A DNA stretch of 64,000 nucleotides from Bradyrhizobium zhengyangense. Its GTDB lineage: Bacteria > Pseudomonadota > Alphaproteobacteria > Rhizobiales > Xanthobacteraceae. The notes below the pieces were generated by a model that had not been told where the DNA came from, did no database searches, and saw only the letters and a list, made by a program, of their open reading frames with translations. This document shows, piece after piece, positions 43,099 to 55,400 of this stretch. Location of the stretch: NCBI RefSeq assembly GCF_022012435.1, contig NZ_JAKLUA010000001.1, positions 372,001-436,000 of the forward strand, in the 5' to 3' direction. Positions within the stretch are counted from its first letter, which is position 1, and each line of letters opens with the position of its first letter. The translations under genes were made by a program, and so were the position numbers.

Positions 43099-43327
43099 AG
43101 GAGAAACCGCTCACGAGTTGGTGAGACCATTGGGTGACGCGCACGACGCCGTGCGCTTGGGGGCGGATTAGCGCAGGGCACGCGGGATAATTCCAATGCC
43201 TTGTCTCTATGGAGACCTTAGCCCGTGGGCATTGGCCGGGACTGCCAGCATCTGCCAGAGGTAACGAACAGCTGCGGGCCTGCGAAGAAGGTTAGCAGTC
43301 GACCTCGCCAACCCGTCGGATCACGCC

Positions 43328-45415
43328 ATGAACGCCCATCCCGGACGCGTGACATCAAGCCAGACGCTACGGCGGCTGACGTTCAGCATCCGTCTGGCGG
43401 TGTCGGCTCTGGTCCTGACCGCGATCCTTTTGACCGCGGCCTTGTCCAGCCTCCTGTGGTGGCGCACGGCGGAGGCAACCAGCCGGCAACTTGCCTCGAC
43501 CATCAATGAGCAGATCGTCGCCGCCGTCCGCAAGGAAGTCGGTGCGATCGTCGACGAGGCGCGCGCGGCGCACACCGCGATCCGTACCCTATTCCTGCAG
43601 AACGTCCTCGATACCCGCGAGGCCGACAAGCGTGAATTCGTGTTCCTGTCCCAACTGCAATCGCAGGCGACGATCTCCTGGGTTGCGTTCGGCTGGCCCG
43701 ACGGCGCGTTCTTCGCGGCTCACAAGCTCGGCGACGGCCGGCTCGAGATGATGGAGATCTCGCTGACCGATCATGTCGGCCAGCGCCGCGTTGACGAATA
43801 CGATGTCGTGCCGGGCGACATCGAGTTCGCCAACCGACGTTTCGAGCCGACCGATTTCCGCGTTGCCGATCGCACCTGGTTCAAGACCGGACTCACGGGC
43901 GAAGAGCCCGAATGGTTCAAGGTCACGGACCATCCGATCGGACAACGTCCGTCGATCGCCTTCGCGGGTCCGATCGACGTCTATCAAGAACGCCAGGGCG
44001 TTCTCGCAATCATGATCGAATACACGCGCCTTGCGCGCTTCCTCGCCCAGCTCGAGGTTGGCCGCACCGGAACGGCCTTCATCTTCGACGGCAACGGCGA
44101 ACTCGTCGCCGCGCCCGATGCCGACGAATTGCACCCCGCGCGCGGTGGCCAGAAGTTGCTGCCGCTGGCGCAGAAGGCCCTGGCCCAGGCCGGCACTGCC
44201 AAGGACGGCTGGCGTAGCCGGCTCACCTCAGACGGCGCCGCCTACGAGTTTGCACTCACGCCGCTGCCGTTTCCCGGCTGGCGGCTCGCAACCATCATTC
44301 CAGAGGCCGAATTTCTCGGCCCTGTCGAGACAACGCTACGGCACTTGATCCTCGGCCTCGCCGTCGGCGCGGTGCTTGCGGCGCTCGCGTCCGCCTTGCT
44401 CGCCCGCACGGTGATCGCGGCACCGCTCTCCCGTGTCGTCGGCGAGATCCGCCACGTCGAGACCTTTGCACTGGAGCTGGTGCGCCGCCATCCCTCGCGA
44501 TTGAAGGAAATCGCGAGCTTGTCGGGAGCCATCGCAGAGATGGCCGCCGGCCTTTCGGCGTTCCGAAAGTTCATTCCCGCCGACCTCGTCCGCGCGCTGT
44601 TGCGCCAGGGCGTCGAGGCAAAACCCGGTGGCGCGATCCAGGAATTGAGCGTGATGTTCGTGGATGTGGCCGGCTTTACCGGCCTTTCGGAGCGCATGGG
44701 CGACCGCGTCGTACCGTTGCTGTCGCGCTATCTCGACCTTGCCTCGGAAGTCGTCGTCGCCAATGGCGGGACGATCGACAAGTTCATCGGCGACGCCGTG
44801 ATGGCGTTCTGGGGCGCGCCGCAGCCGCAAGCCGATCACGCGGAGCGCTGCTGCCGCGCCGCGCTGGACATCCGCCGCGCGATCGCGGAGTCCGGCCTCA
44901 CCGACGATCTCGGCCATCCCTTGCAGATCCGCATCGGCATCAATTCCGGCCGCATGCTGGTCGGCAATATCGGCTCCGAGTTGCGGCTGAACTACACGGT
45001 GATCGGCGACGCCGTGAACGTGGCGAGTCGCCTCGAAAGCGCGAACAAGAGCTATGGCACGCAAGTCTTGATCGGCGAGGCAACCGAGCGCCTTGCCCGC
45101 GGTGCCATTGTCACACGCGAGATCGACAGTATCGCAGTCTACGGCCGCGAGGAGGGGATCGCTGTCCATGAACTGATCGGCTTGGCAGGGAAGGCCGACG
45201 CAGAACGCCACGCCGTAACGTGGGTCGCGCGCTACGAGCTGGGCCTTGCGAAATATCGTAGCCGCGAGCTCGAGGACGCGATCGTTGATTTCGAGAAGGT
45301 GCTGTCGGATCAACCGCAGGATATTCCGGCGAAGGCAATGCTCGCCCGGTGCAGGGAGCTGCTGGAGGATAAACAGGGATTTTGGCGACCGGTCACCACC
45401 TTGAACTCGAAATAG
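43328..45415 (+). CDS. Membrane adenylate cyclase with extracellular sensor and TPR tail
   Basis: 695 residues. Two TM helices (about 22-46 and 340-365) flank a periplasmic Cache-like sensor (about 50-335). The class III cyclase domain (about 435-620) has metal Asp in VMFVDVAGFTGLSERMGD, then NGGTIDKFIGDAVMAFWGAP and GINSGRMLVGNIGSELRLNY ... IGDAVNVASRLE. A TPR-like tail (YELGLAKYRSRELEDAIVDF) ends the protein. This group is common in Bradyrhizobium, with many paralogues. Ligand unknown. The upstream 297 bp hold no other gene. Confidence 0.9.
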   Translation: MNAHPGRVTSSQTLRRLTFSIRLAVSALVLTAILLTAALSSLLWWRTAEATSRQLASTINEQIVAAVRKEVGAIVDEARAAHTAIRTLFLQNVLDTREADKREFVFLSQLQSQATISWVAFGWPDGAFFAAHKLGDGRLEMMEISLTDHVGQRRVDEYDVVPGDIEFANRRFEPTDFRVADRTWFKTGLTGEEPEWFKVTDHPIGQRPSIAFAGPIDVYQERQGVLAIMIEYTRLARFLAQLEVGRTGTAFIFDGNGELVAAPDADELHPARGGQKLLPLAQKALAQAGTAKDGWRSRLTSDGAAYEFALTPLPFPGWRLATIIPEAEFLGPVETTLRHLILGLAVGAVLAALASALLARTVIAAPLSRVVGEIRHVETFALELVRRHPSRLKEIASLSGAIAEMAAGLSAFRKFIPADLVRALLRQGVEAKPGGAIQELSVMFVDVAGFTGLSERMGDRVVPLLSRYLDLASEVVVANGGTIDKFIGDAVMAFWGAPQPQADHAERCCRAALDIRRAIAESGLTDDLGHPLQIRIGINSGRMLVGNIGSELRLNYTVIGDAVNVASRLESANKSYGTQVLIGEATERLARGAIVTREIDSIAVYGREEGIAVHELIGLAGKADAERHAVTWVARYELGLAKYRSRELEDAIVDFEKVLSDQPQDIPAKAMLARCRELLEDKQGFWRPVTTLNSK

Positions 45416-45462
45416 GCATTGAGGCGACTGCTGAGCAGCTTAGAATAGCCTGCGCTTTTGTT

Positions 45463-46491
45463 CTAGCGCGGGGTTCCCATCGGAATCCGCGACAGCAGCA
45501 GCGCCAGTTCGGACTGCCGTGACGTCGCGGTCTTGCCAAAGATGGATTTAAGACGGCTGCGCAGCGTTTCCCTGGAGACGCCGCTCTGGGCCGCAATCTC
45601 GAGCAGCGTCTTGCCGAGTGCAATGTCGGCGGCAAGCTTGGCTTCAGCGGGGCTGAGGCCGAAGGCCTGTTGCAAGGCGACGACGTTCGGGCGAGGGGCC
45701 TCCGCATTGAGATCGACGACCGAGATCACGGCGGCGACCATGTGGAACAGGTCCCGCGCGTGGCCGACGACCGGGACGACGGTCGCGATCAGCGGGCGCG
45801 CCGAATTCCGTTTTGGCAGAACGATCGGCTTGCAGGGCGCTGCGTGATCCGTGTCCCGCCTGGTTGCGGATCCGACCGCCTGTCCCAGCTTCTGGTTCGC
45901 GTCAGGATGCCAGGACGCCATGCGACGATCTTTGATGGCGAGCGCGCCGCGGATCGCTTGTTCGAAACTGGGGCTCGCATGCATGATCGTGCCGTCGTAG
46001 CCAAGCAGAGCGATCGGTTGGCCGTTGAGCGCGAGCGCGTCCGCCAATCTTTGCGAGGAGACCAGCCCGACCCGGACCATGAGTCGGCCGATGTTCTGCA
46101 GCTGGCCGGCGAGCGCGTTGATGTCCTCGATCTCCTCGCGGCTATAGGGCTCCTGGTCGGCGCGGCGGATGATGGAGGTCGACAATCGCGAGACGCCTTC
46201 CTTGGCGAGGATGACGCCGGCGAACGATGAAAAAACCGTGCGCATGAAGAATTCCTGATGAAAAAGATCGCGCCGGAGCTCGTCCGGCGTAAAGCAGTTC
46301 TGTTCGGTCAGTACGCCCTTCCATCCCCTGAAGATCAGGTCCAGTCCGCGGGCCCGGTGCGAGTTCAGCTCCGGTGCTCGCCATTTCCGCCTGAAACCAT
46401 CGTGCAGCTCATCGATGCCTTCCGAGCCGATGGTGCCCAGGGTCAGGAGACCTTCTGAAAGGTGCAGTGCAGCACCCCTTGCGGATGGCAA
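45463..46491 (-). CDS. LuxR-type transcriptional regulator, N-terminus truncated
   Basis: A PAS-like core (around ALLGYDGTIMHASPSFEQAI) is followed by a C-terminal LuxR HTH: GLSPAEAKLAADIALGKTLL and EIAAQSGVSRETLRSRLKSI. Family members that I know run about 50 residues further at the N-terminus; here the protein-like sequence begins only at about TIGSEGIDELHDGF (near 46435), and the frame to ATG 46491 reads MPSARGAALHLSEG, antisense to the giant adhesin frame. No ribosome site precedes it. It seems to lack its true 5' end. Confidence 0.7.
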   Translation of the reverse strand: MPSARGAALHLSEGLLTLGTIGSEGIDELHDGFRRKWRAPELNSHRARGLDLIFRGWKGVLTEQNCFTPDELRRDLFHQEFFMRTVFSSFAGVILAKEGVSRLSTSIIRRADQEPYSREEIEDINALAGQLQNIGRLMVRVGLVSSQRLADALALNGQPIALLGYDGTIMHASPSFEQAIRGALAIKDRRMASWHPDANQKLGQAVGSATRRDTDHAAPCKPIVLPKRNSARPLIATVVPVVGHARDLFHMVAAVISVVDLNAEAPRPNVVALQQAFGLSPAEAKLAADIALGKTLLEIAAQSGVSRETLRSRLKSIFGKTATSRQSELALLLSRIPMGTPR

Positions 46492-49400
46492 TTACAACCA
46501 GCTTTCCGTCACGGCGACGGATATTGCAGGCATCAAGGCGAGCGCCGGCACCAGCCAATACGTGCTGATCGACACGACGGCCCCGACGGTAAACTCACAG
46601 TCGGAGTCTAATCCCGGACTGACTCAGTCCACCACCGAGGTGATCACCGTCAATGCCAGCGACGCCCATGGCGTCCAGTCTGTTGCGATCTATAACGACG
46701 TAACGCATCAGAAGGTCGGCGACGCAACGCTCAGCAACGGCGTCTGGACCTATCCGGCTTCGGGTCTCGCCGACGGCACCTACAAATTCTATGCTGTTGT
46801 CACCGATGCCGCCGGCAACCAGACCAAGACAGCTGATCTCACCACCGTAACGGTCGACACCACGGCCCCGACGGTCGTCTCGGAGTCGGAATCCGTCTCG
46901 GGCCCGACGCAGCTCACGTCCGATATCATCAAGGTCAATGCGACCGATCTGAACGACGTTGCCTCGGTGGCGATCTACGACCATGCGACGAACCAGAAGG
47001 TCGGCGACGCAGCGCTCGGCAGCGACGGTGCCTGGGCCTATACGGCCTCCAATCTGACGGGCGGTGCGCACACTTTCTACGCGGTCGTCACTGACGTCGC
47101 CGGCAATCACACCACGGCATCAGACCTCGCCACCGTAACGGTCGACAACACACCTCCGGTCATCAGCTTCGGCCAGGTCAAGCTGGACAATCCTGACACG
47201 ACGGGAACGATGTCGAACGACGGCGGCGCGACGTTGTCTGGCACGGTCTCGGACAACATCGCCGTCGCCCAGGTTCAGGTCTTCAACGGCGCGACGCTGC
47301 TTGGCACGGCCAGCGTTGCGAACGGCACGTGGAGCCTTCATACGGTCCTGAGCGTGGGGTCGTACGACCAGCTGCACGCGATTGCGACCGACACTGCCGG
47401 CAACAGCACGGATATTGCCAGCCATAGCGTGGTGACCATCACTCAGGTTTCGGGCCTCGCCACCGACGGCTACATCTCGGGTGCTACGGTGTTTGCCGAC
47501 ACCAACGGCAACGGCAAGCTCGACGCCGGGGAGGCGTCCGGCATCACCGACGCGGGCGGCCATTTCGTGTTGGGGGCGGGCACGACGTCAGGGCCTCTGG
47601 TTCTGACCGGCGGTACCGACACCGCGACCGGGCAGCAGTTCACGGGCGTGCTGACCGCGCCCACGGGATCGACCCAGGTCACCGCGCTCACGACGCTCGT
47701 CCAGTCGGTCGCGGCCGCCAATGGTGGTGACGTGGCGGCCGCTTCCCAGGCCGTCGCCGCAGCGCTTGGCATCGACCCGACCATCGATCTCACCAAGACC
47801 GACATCTTGACGAACGCCTACACCGGCGACGCCCAGCCCTTCGTGGCGGCGGCCAAGGTGCTCAATACCGTGTCGATGGTGGCATCGGCCGTCTCGGGCA
47901 CCGGTGCGTCGACCTTCACGTCGGCAGCGACCGGCGCGTTTTCGGCGCTCGCCGCCCAGATCGTGTCGACAGGTGGTCTCGACCTCACCAGTTCAAGCGT
48001 TGTCAGCGCCGTGGTCTCGAGCACGCTGACCAGCGCGGGCGCCACGCTGACTGGTACGCAAACGAGTGAAATCGCCAACGTCGTCACGTCAGTGAACACG
48101 GCGACCGATCAAGCCGTGCAGGCGTCGACCGGTGGCACCACCGCGGATCTCCTCGCCAATGTCAGCGCGACCTCGATCGTGGCGCAGGGCAGTGCGTCCG
48201 CGGATCTGAAAACGGGCACCCAAAGCGGCGATCTGTCGAGTGCTGTCGCCAACAACACCAGCACAGCCCTTTCAACCGCCGTTCAAAGCGCCGTCAGCCA
48301 GGTATCGACTGCAAGCCTCGCACCCGCGGCACCAGACTTCGTCAGCCTGACGCCGACCGACGCTTCGCCAACCGCCTCGAGCGCGGTCCATTACCTGCTG
48401 ACTTTCTCCAACTCGGTCCAGGGGGTGACCGCAAGCGACTTTAGCCTCGCTACAAGCGGTCTCACCGGCGCGAGCATCACGAGCGTTACGGCCGTGGCGG
48501 GGAGCGCCGGCGCGCAATATCTGGTCGAGATCAATCCGGGTTCCGGCAATGGCGCACTGTCGCTCAGTTTCGCCGGCACCACCGTGCAGGATCTGAGCGG
48601 CGTAGCGCTGCAGGACCAGAGCACACACACGTCGACAAGCTATACGGTCGATCATTCCGCCGGCGAGCAAGCCGCCCTGGCGCTGGCCGTCACCAACACG
48701 CAAGTCAATGCCGCAGGTTCGGCGCTGCTGAATTTCACGATCAGCGGGCTTCAGCCGACCGATACGGGTGTCGTCACCTTTACCGACGGTCAGAACTCGG
48801 TCTCCGTCAACGTGAACGGCGGGCAGAGCGGCTATAGCGCGAACCTCAGTGCGCTGAGCGACGGGTCGATCTCGTCCCAGCTCGCCGTCAACACCAATGC
48901 CGCCGGCCATTCCTTCACGCCGGTTGCCGGTTCCAGCGCGGTGACACTGACCGGCTTCAGCACGCCCTCGAGCGGCATCAGCGTCGTCCAGAACGCTATC
49001 GGTGACATTGCCGTCGTCTCGGCGGTCGCCGTCACCAATCAGTCGGGCATCGGGCTGCTGGCCCAGGAAAGCGCTGGCGGTGTCGGCAACATCGTCGTCA
49101 ACACGACCGGCAGCGTGACCGGCACGGGCAGCGGAGCGGTCGGTCTCGAAGCACAGAACCTTGACGCCTCCAACGGGGGCAACGTGTCGGTCACGGCGAC
49201 CGGAGGCGTCACTGGTAACCAGCACGCCATCGTCGCCTCGACGGCGGGGAGCGGCAATGTGTCAGTCGAAGCCGGCGGCGCGATTGCCTCGACCGTGCAA
49301 TTCGGAATCCGTGCCGCGGCTTCCGGAACCGGCGACGTTTCCGTCCTCACCGACGCCGGCAGCACGATCAATTCGGGTGGTGCGGGCATCAGCGCCATCA

Positions 49401-52400
49401 ATTTCGACACCGTGCTTGCGGCAAGCGCCAACAGCTCGGTGACAGTCACCAACAATGCCGTGATCAACTCCGGCACGACGCTCAATCCGAGCGGCTCGGT
49501 GCCGCAGGGCATCGCCGCCGGCTTCTACGGTGCCAATGGCACATCGAACACCGCCATCAACGGCACGGTTCTCGTCAACAATAACGCCAATATCACCGCC
49601 GCAGCCGGTTACGGCGTCGACGCCTATAACTGGGGCAACGGCGACGTGACCGTGAACGAAGCGGCCAACACATCAGTGTCGGGCGCCCAGTACGGTCTTG
49701 CCGCCTATGCCCTGAGCAAGGGCTCGGGCAATGTTGCGGTCAATGTCGGCGCGAATGTCGCAGTCAACGCGACCACGTTGTTCGGCATCCAGGCTTATGT
49801 CAGCGGCGTCGGCAATGTCAGCGTCCAGACCGGCGACGGCGATACGATTTATGGCGGCAGCATCGGCGTCAACGCCCAGAGCCAGGCAATCTCGGAGCCC
49901 GCGACCGGCAACATCAATGTGGTGCTGGGTAAGGACACCATCCATTCGGGCACGCTGAACACGCCGAACGGCTCGGCAACCCCCGGAGCCGTCTCGGTCG
50001 GCTACCTGCCGAACGGAACCCAGGCGGCCTCGAACGCAGTTCTCGGCAATGTCATGGTGCAGAGCGACGCCCAGATCACCGCTGACAAGGCGAACGGCAT
50101 CAATGCCTATAACTGGGGTAAGGGCAACGTGACGGTGTCCACTGGCCCCGACTCCACGATCCACGCGGCGGGCAACGGCATCCAGGCCAATGCCCTGAAC
50201 GGCGGCAATGTCAGCGTCACCAATGGCGGTTCAATCAATTCCGGTGCGACCGGCATCTCCGCCAATTCGAACATGGGCCTCGGCACTGTCGGCGGCACAG
50301 TCACCGTCTTCAACAACGGGACGATCACCGCCGCGGGGACCGGCATCGGCTCCGGCGGCAACCATGTCGGCGCCATCTCGATCACCAACAACGGTACGGT
50401 GACGGCCACCCAGTTTGCCGGAATCGGCATCACTGCCGTCAGCGGCGACGCCACGATTACCAATACCGGAGCGACGTCAGGAACGAACGGAATCTTCGCT
50501 TCGGACAATGGGTCCGCGAACGTCTTCATCACCAACCAGGGGACTGCGACCGGCACGACCTTCTCGGGCATCGGTGCCAACCTGACAGCCGCCGGCGCAA
50601 CGGGCTCGATCAGCATCACCAACGCCGGCACCGTGACGAGTCTCGGGAGTGGTTCGGCGATCGGACTCACCGAGAACAATGTCGGCAGCGTCACCATCAA
50701 CAACACCGGCATCATCGGCTCTAACGCCACGGGGCAAGCAATTTTCGCGGGCGGCGGCGATATCACGCTGACCAACAGCGGCACGATCACCGGCAACATC
50801 AATGTCGGCAACGGCACGTTCAACAACCAGGCCAGCGGGGTCTGGGCGGTCGGCGCCTGGAGCGGGTTCGGCACGGCTTCGACCACCGGCGTCGTTGAAA
50901 GCAACACCGTCAACAATGCAGGCACCATCAACCTGTCGGCCGGCGCCAGTATCAATGGCGCCAACGGCCTCGTCGTGAACAACAGCGGACACCTCGACAA
51001 CCTGTCCGGGACCAACATGATCAACGGGTCCGTGAACAACACGGGCACGCTTGAGGTTGCGTCCGGCTCCCTCGAGATCGGCGGTGGGCTCAGCGGGACG
51101 GGGTCCGTTCTGGTCGATACCGGCGCGACCCTGGTTCTCGATGGGGCAACCGCGCAGACGGTCACCTTCACGGGCAGCGGCGGCACGCTCAATCTCAACT
51201 TTGGTGCCGTCAGCGGCACCATCGCGGCGGTCTCCTCGACCGGCGGAATATTCAACGCCACGGGGGCGGGCAACATCACCACCGCAAGTGGCGATGCGCT
51301 GGACTTCACGGCCTCTGGCGGAAATGCCGGCAACCCGGCCAGTGTGGTTTTGACGCCATCCGGTACGCTGACGGGAGCGGCCGCCGGTCTTGTGGCGAGC
51401 CAGAACGGGGTCGGCGATGTCACGATCATTGCCTCAGGTGCTGTCTCCGGCCTGGACGGGGATGGTATCGTCGCCCAGGACAGCGCCAGCGGCGCGGGCA
51501 ACATCAGCGTCACGGCGACGGGTGGGGTGAGTGCCAGCGGCACTACGCCGGTCCTGACCGGCAGCCCCCTAGTTCAGACCACACAGGGCTATGCAGCCAT
51601 TCGCGCGCAGAACCTCGACACGGCCAACAATGGCAACGTGACGGTTACGACATCGGGCGCGCTCACCGGATCGCAGTTTGGCGTCCGAGCGCAGACCAGC
51701 GGCAGCGGCAATGTCAGCGTCACCACCGATGCAACCAGTGTCATCAACTCAGGCGGCTCGGGCATCAGCGTGGTCAACTTCGATACGTCGATGCTGGCCT
51801 CGGCCAACAGCACGATCATGGTCACGGCTCACGGCAGCATCAACGCCGGATCCATGGTGAACCCCAATGGTTCGACACCTGCGGCCATCAACGCTTCCTA
51901 TTATGCCAATCCTGTCGGCACGATCACTCCTGTTCACAACGACAACGTCAATGGCACCGTCCTCGTCACGAGCGATGCCATCATTAACTCGGCCGGCTAC
52001 GGTATTCAGGCCAACAATTTCGGCAACGGCAATGTGACCGTGAACGAAACCGGAGGCAGCATTACGTCCACGGGTTTTGGCATCAACGCCTACAGTCGCG
52101 ATATCGGCAGCGTCAGCGTTTCGACCTCCTCGGGAGTCAGCATCAACTCCACCGGTACCGGTATCAATGCGGCCAACCAGGCCATTTTCGATGCCTCGAA
52201 CAATGCAACCGTCACAGTCATCAATTACGCAACGATCCAATCCGGAGCCGTGGCCAATGGCTCGACGCTTGCCGGCATCATTGCCGGCTTTAGCGGAACT
52301 TATGGATTGGTCGCGCCTGGTCCCAACTCCGGCGTGAACGGGACCGTTCTCGTAGACAATTACGGCAACGTCTCCGCCGCCAAGGGCTATGGGATCGATG

Positions 52401-55400
52401 CGTACAACTGGGGCAATGGTGACGTCACGGTGAATGACGGCGCAGGCACCACGGTCACGGGCAATCTCATCGGTGTCGCGGCGTTCGGCTTGGAGGGTGT
52501 CGCTGGACAACCAGGTGGAACTGGCAACGTCAGTATCACTGTCGGTGCCAACGCGACGGTCAACAGCGGCGCCGGCAACGACGGCATCCAGGCCTACTCC
52601 CTCGATAACGGTAATGTTAGCGTCACCACCGCCGACAACCTCACCGTCAACGCCGGCCGCTACGGCATCGGGGCGTTTGATCAATCTTCGACGGTCTCGG
52701 CCGGTAGCACCCTTTCTGTCGTTGCGGGGACCGGGACGATCGATGCCATCAGTGGCGGCATCAACGCCGGCTATTCCCCTGGAAGCAACGCGATCGAGCC
52801 GGGCGTGGCTGGCAACGTCTCCGTTGTCAGCAATGCAACCATCGTCGTCACGGGAAGCAATGGCTTCGGCATCGGCGCCTTCAACTGGGGCACCGGCGAC
52901 GCCACGGTGACGACTGGCGCGGCCTCGAACGTCACCGCGACCAACGGGACGGGTAACGCCATCAACGCCAGCACCAATGATGGCGGCAATGTCACCATCA
53001 GCAACGCCGGCGTGGCGACCGGTGGCGGGACAGGCATCAGCGCCTTTGTCGCCGGCAATGCGGTGCACGCCGGTACCATTTCCGTGACCAACACGGGAAC
53101 GGCGACCGGAAACAGCTTCTCGGGCATCAACGCCAATGATTCCGCGGGCGGCAACGTCTCGGTCACCAACAGCGGATCGGCGACCGGCAAGACCGGCATC
53201 AGCGCGTTCAGCAATGGTGCCGGCAGCATCAGCATCACGAACGGTGGTGCCGCAACCGGCACGAGCTTCTCTGGCATCGGCGCCAACCTGACAGCTGCCG
53301 GCGCAACGGGCTCGATCAGCATCACCAATTCGGGCACGGTGACAAGCCTCGGCAATGGCGCGGCGATTGGACTCAATGAGAACAATACCGGTACCGTCAC
53401 CATCAACAACACCGGCATCATCGGCTCTAACGCCACGGGGCAAGCAATTTTCGCGGGCGGCGGCGATATTACGCTGACCAACAGCGGCACGATCACCGGC
53501 AACATCAATGTCGGCAACGGCACGTTCAACAACCAGGCCAGCGGCATCTGGGCCGTCGGCACCTGGAGCGGGTTCGGCACGGCTTCGACCACCGGCGTCA
53601 TCGAGAGCAACACCGTCAACAACGCCGGCACCATCAACCTGTCAGCCGGTGCCAGCATCAACGGCGCCAACGGCCTCGTCGTCAATAATAGCGGACACCT
53701 CGACAACCTGTCCGGAACCAACATGATCAACGGGGCCGTGAACAACACGGGCACACTTGAGGTTGCGTCCGGCTCACTCGAGATCGGCGGCGGCCTGAGC
53801 GGGACGGGGGCGGTCCTGGTCGACACCGGCGCAACCCTGGTTCTTGACAGTGCGACTGCGCAGACGGTGACCTTCACCGGTAACGGCGGCACGCTCGCTC
53901 TCAACTTTGGCGCCGTCAGCGGGACCATCGCGGCGGTGTCCTCGACCGGCGGCAATTTTGCGATCAACGGTTGGGGATCTGTCGCCACTGCGGTTGGCGA
54001 CGGCATTGACTTCACGGCCACCGGCGGAACCTCCGGCAACGTGGCCGCGATCTCGGTCGCACCCGGCGGCGCCATCACCGGCGCGGCCAACGGCATCGTG
54101 GTGACCCAGAACGGCACCGGCGACATCTTCGTCTCCACGTCAGGTCCGATCGTCGGTCAGACGGGGACGGGCATCCTCGCGCAGGACAGCGCAAGCGGCG
54201 TCGGCAATATCCAGGTGGTGTCGACGGGCAGCGTCACCGGCTCGGGCGCCGCATTGTTCGGCATCGAGGCGCAGAACCTGAACGCGGCCAATGGCGGCAA
54301 CGTCTCGGTGACGGCGACGGGCGGGGTCAGCGGCAACCAGCACGCTATCATCGCCACGACCGCGGGTAGCGGCAATGTGTCGGTCGAAGCGGGTGGGGCG
54401 ATTGCCTCGACAGTGCAGTTCGGAATCCGGGCCGCGGCTCTCGGCACCGGCAACGTTTCGGTCCTCACCGATGCCGGCAGCACGATCAATTCCGGAGGTG
54501 CGGGCATCAGTGCCCTTAATCAGGATACGGTCATTGCCGCGGGCGTCGGCAGCTCGGTGACGGTCACCAACAACGCCGTCATCAACTCAGGCACCACGCT
54601 CAACCCCAGCGGCTCGGTGCCGCAGGGCATCGCCGCCGGCTACTATGGCGCCAATGGTACGGCCAACACCAACATCAACGGTACCGTCGTCATCAACAAT
54701 AACGCCAACATCACGGCTGCAGCAGGCTATGGCCTCAACGGTTACAATTACGGCAACGGCAATGTGACGCTGAACGAGGGGGCCAACACCTCGGTGACAG
54801 CCGACCAATATGGGCTCGGGGCTTTTGCCAACAGCAAGGGGAGCGGCAGTGTCGCGATCAATGTTGGCGCAAATGTCGCGATCCATGCGACCAACTTGAT
54901 CGGCATCCAGGCCTCGACCACCGGTGTTGGAGACATCAACATCCAGACCGGCGACGGAGATACGATTTACGGCGGCAGCATTGGCGTCAATGCCCAGAGC
55001 CAGGCCGCGTCGGAGCCTGCCACCGGGAACGTCATGGTGGTGCTAGGCAACGACGTCATTCATTCGGGCACGCACGTGACCGGGAACGGCGGAGCGACAC
55101 CGGGTGCGGTCTCGGTCGGCTACGCGCCCAACGGCGTTGGAACGGCAACGAATGCTGTGCTTGGCAACGTCACCGTCCAGAGCAACGCGCAGATAACGGC
55201 GGACGCGGCCGCTGGTATCAACGCCTACAATTGGGGCAAGGGCAACACCACGGTGTCAACAGGCTCTGCGTCGTCGATCACAGCGCCCGGTAACGGTATC
55301 CAGGCCAGCGCCCAGAACGGCGGCAATGTCAGCATCACCAATGGCGGTTCGATCCATTCTGGTGCGACCGGCATCTCTGCGAACGTGAATGCCGGTCTCT

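Noticed and set aside
45463..46491. LuxR gene plus adhesin overlap as a true antisense gene pair
   Set aside because: Both overlapping ends are non-protein-like and lack ribosome sites, so truncation explains it better.
50107..54138. Several long Pro/Val/Ala-rich minus-strand frames
   Set aside because: Complement of Gly/Asn/Thr-rich adhesin repeats; low-complexity shadow coding.
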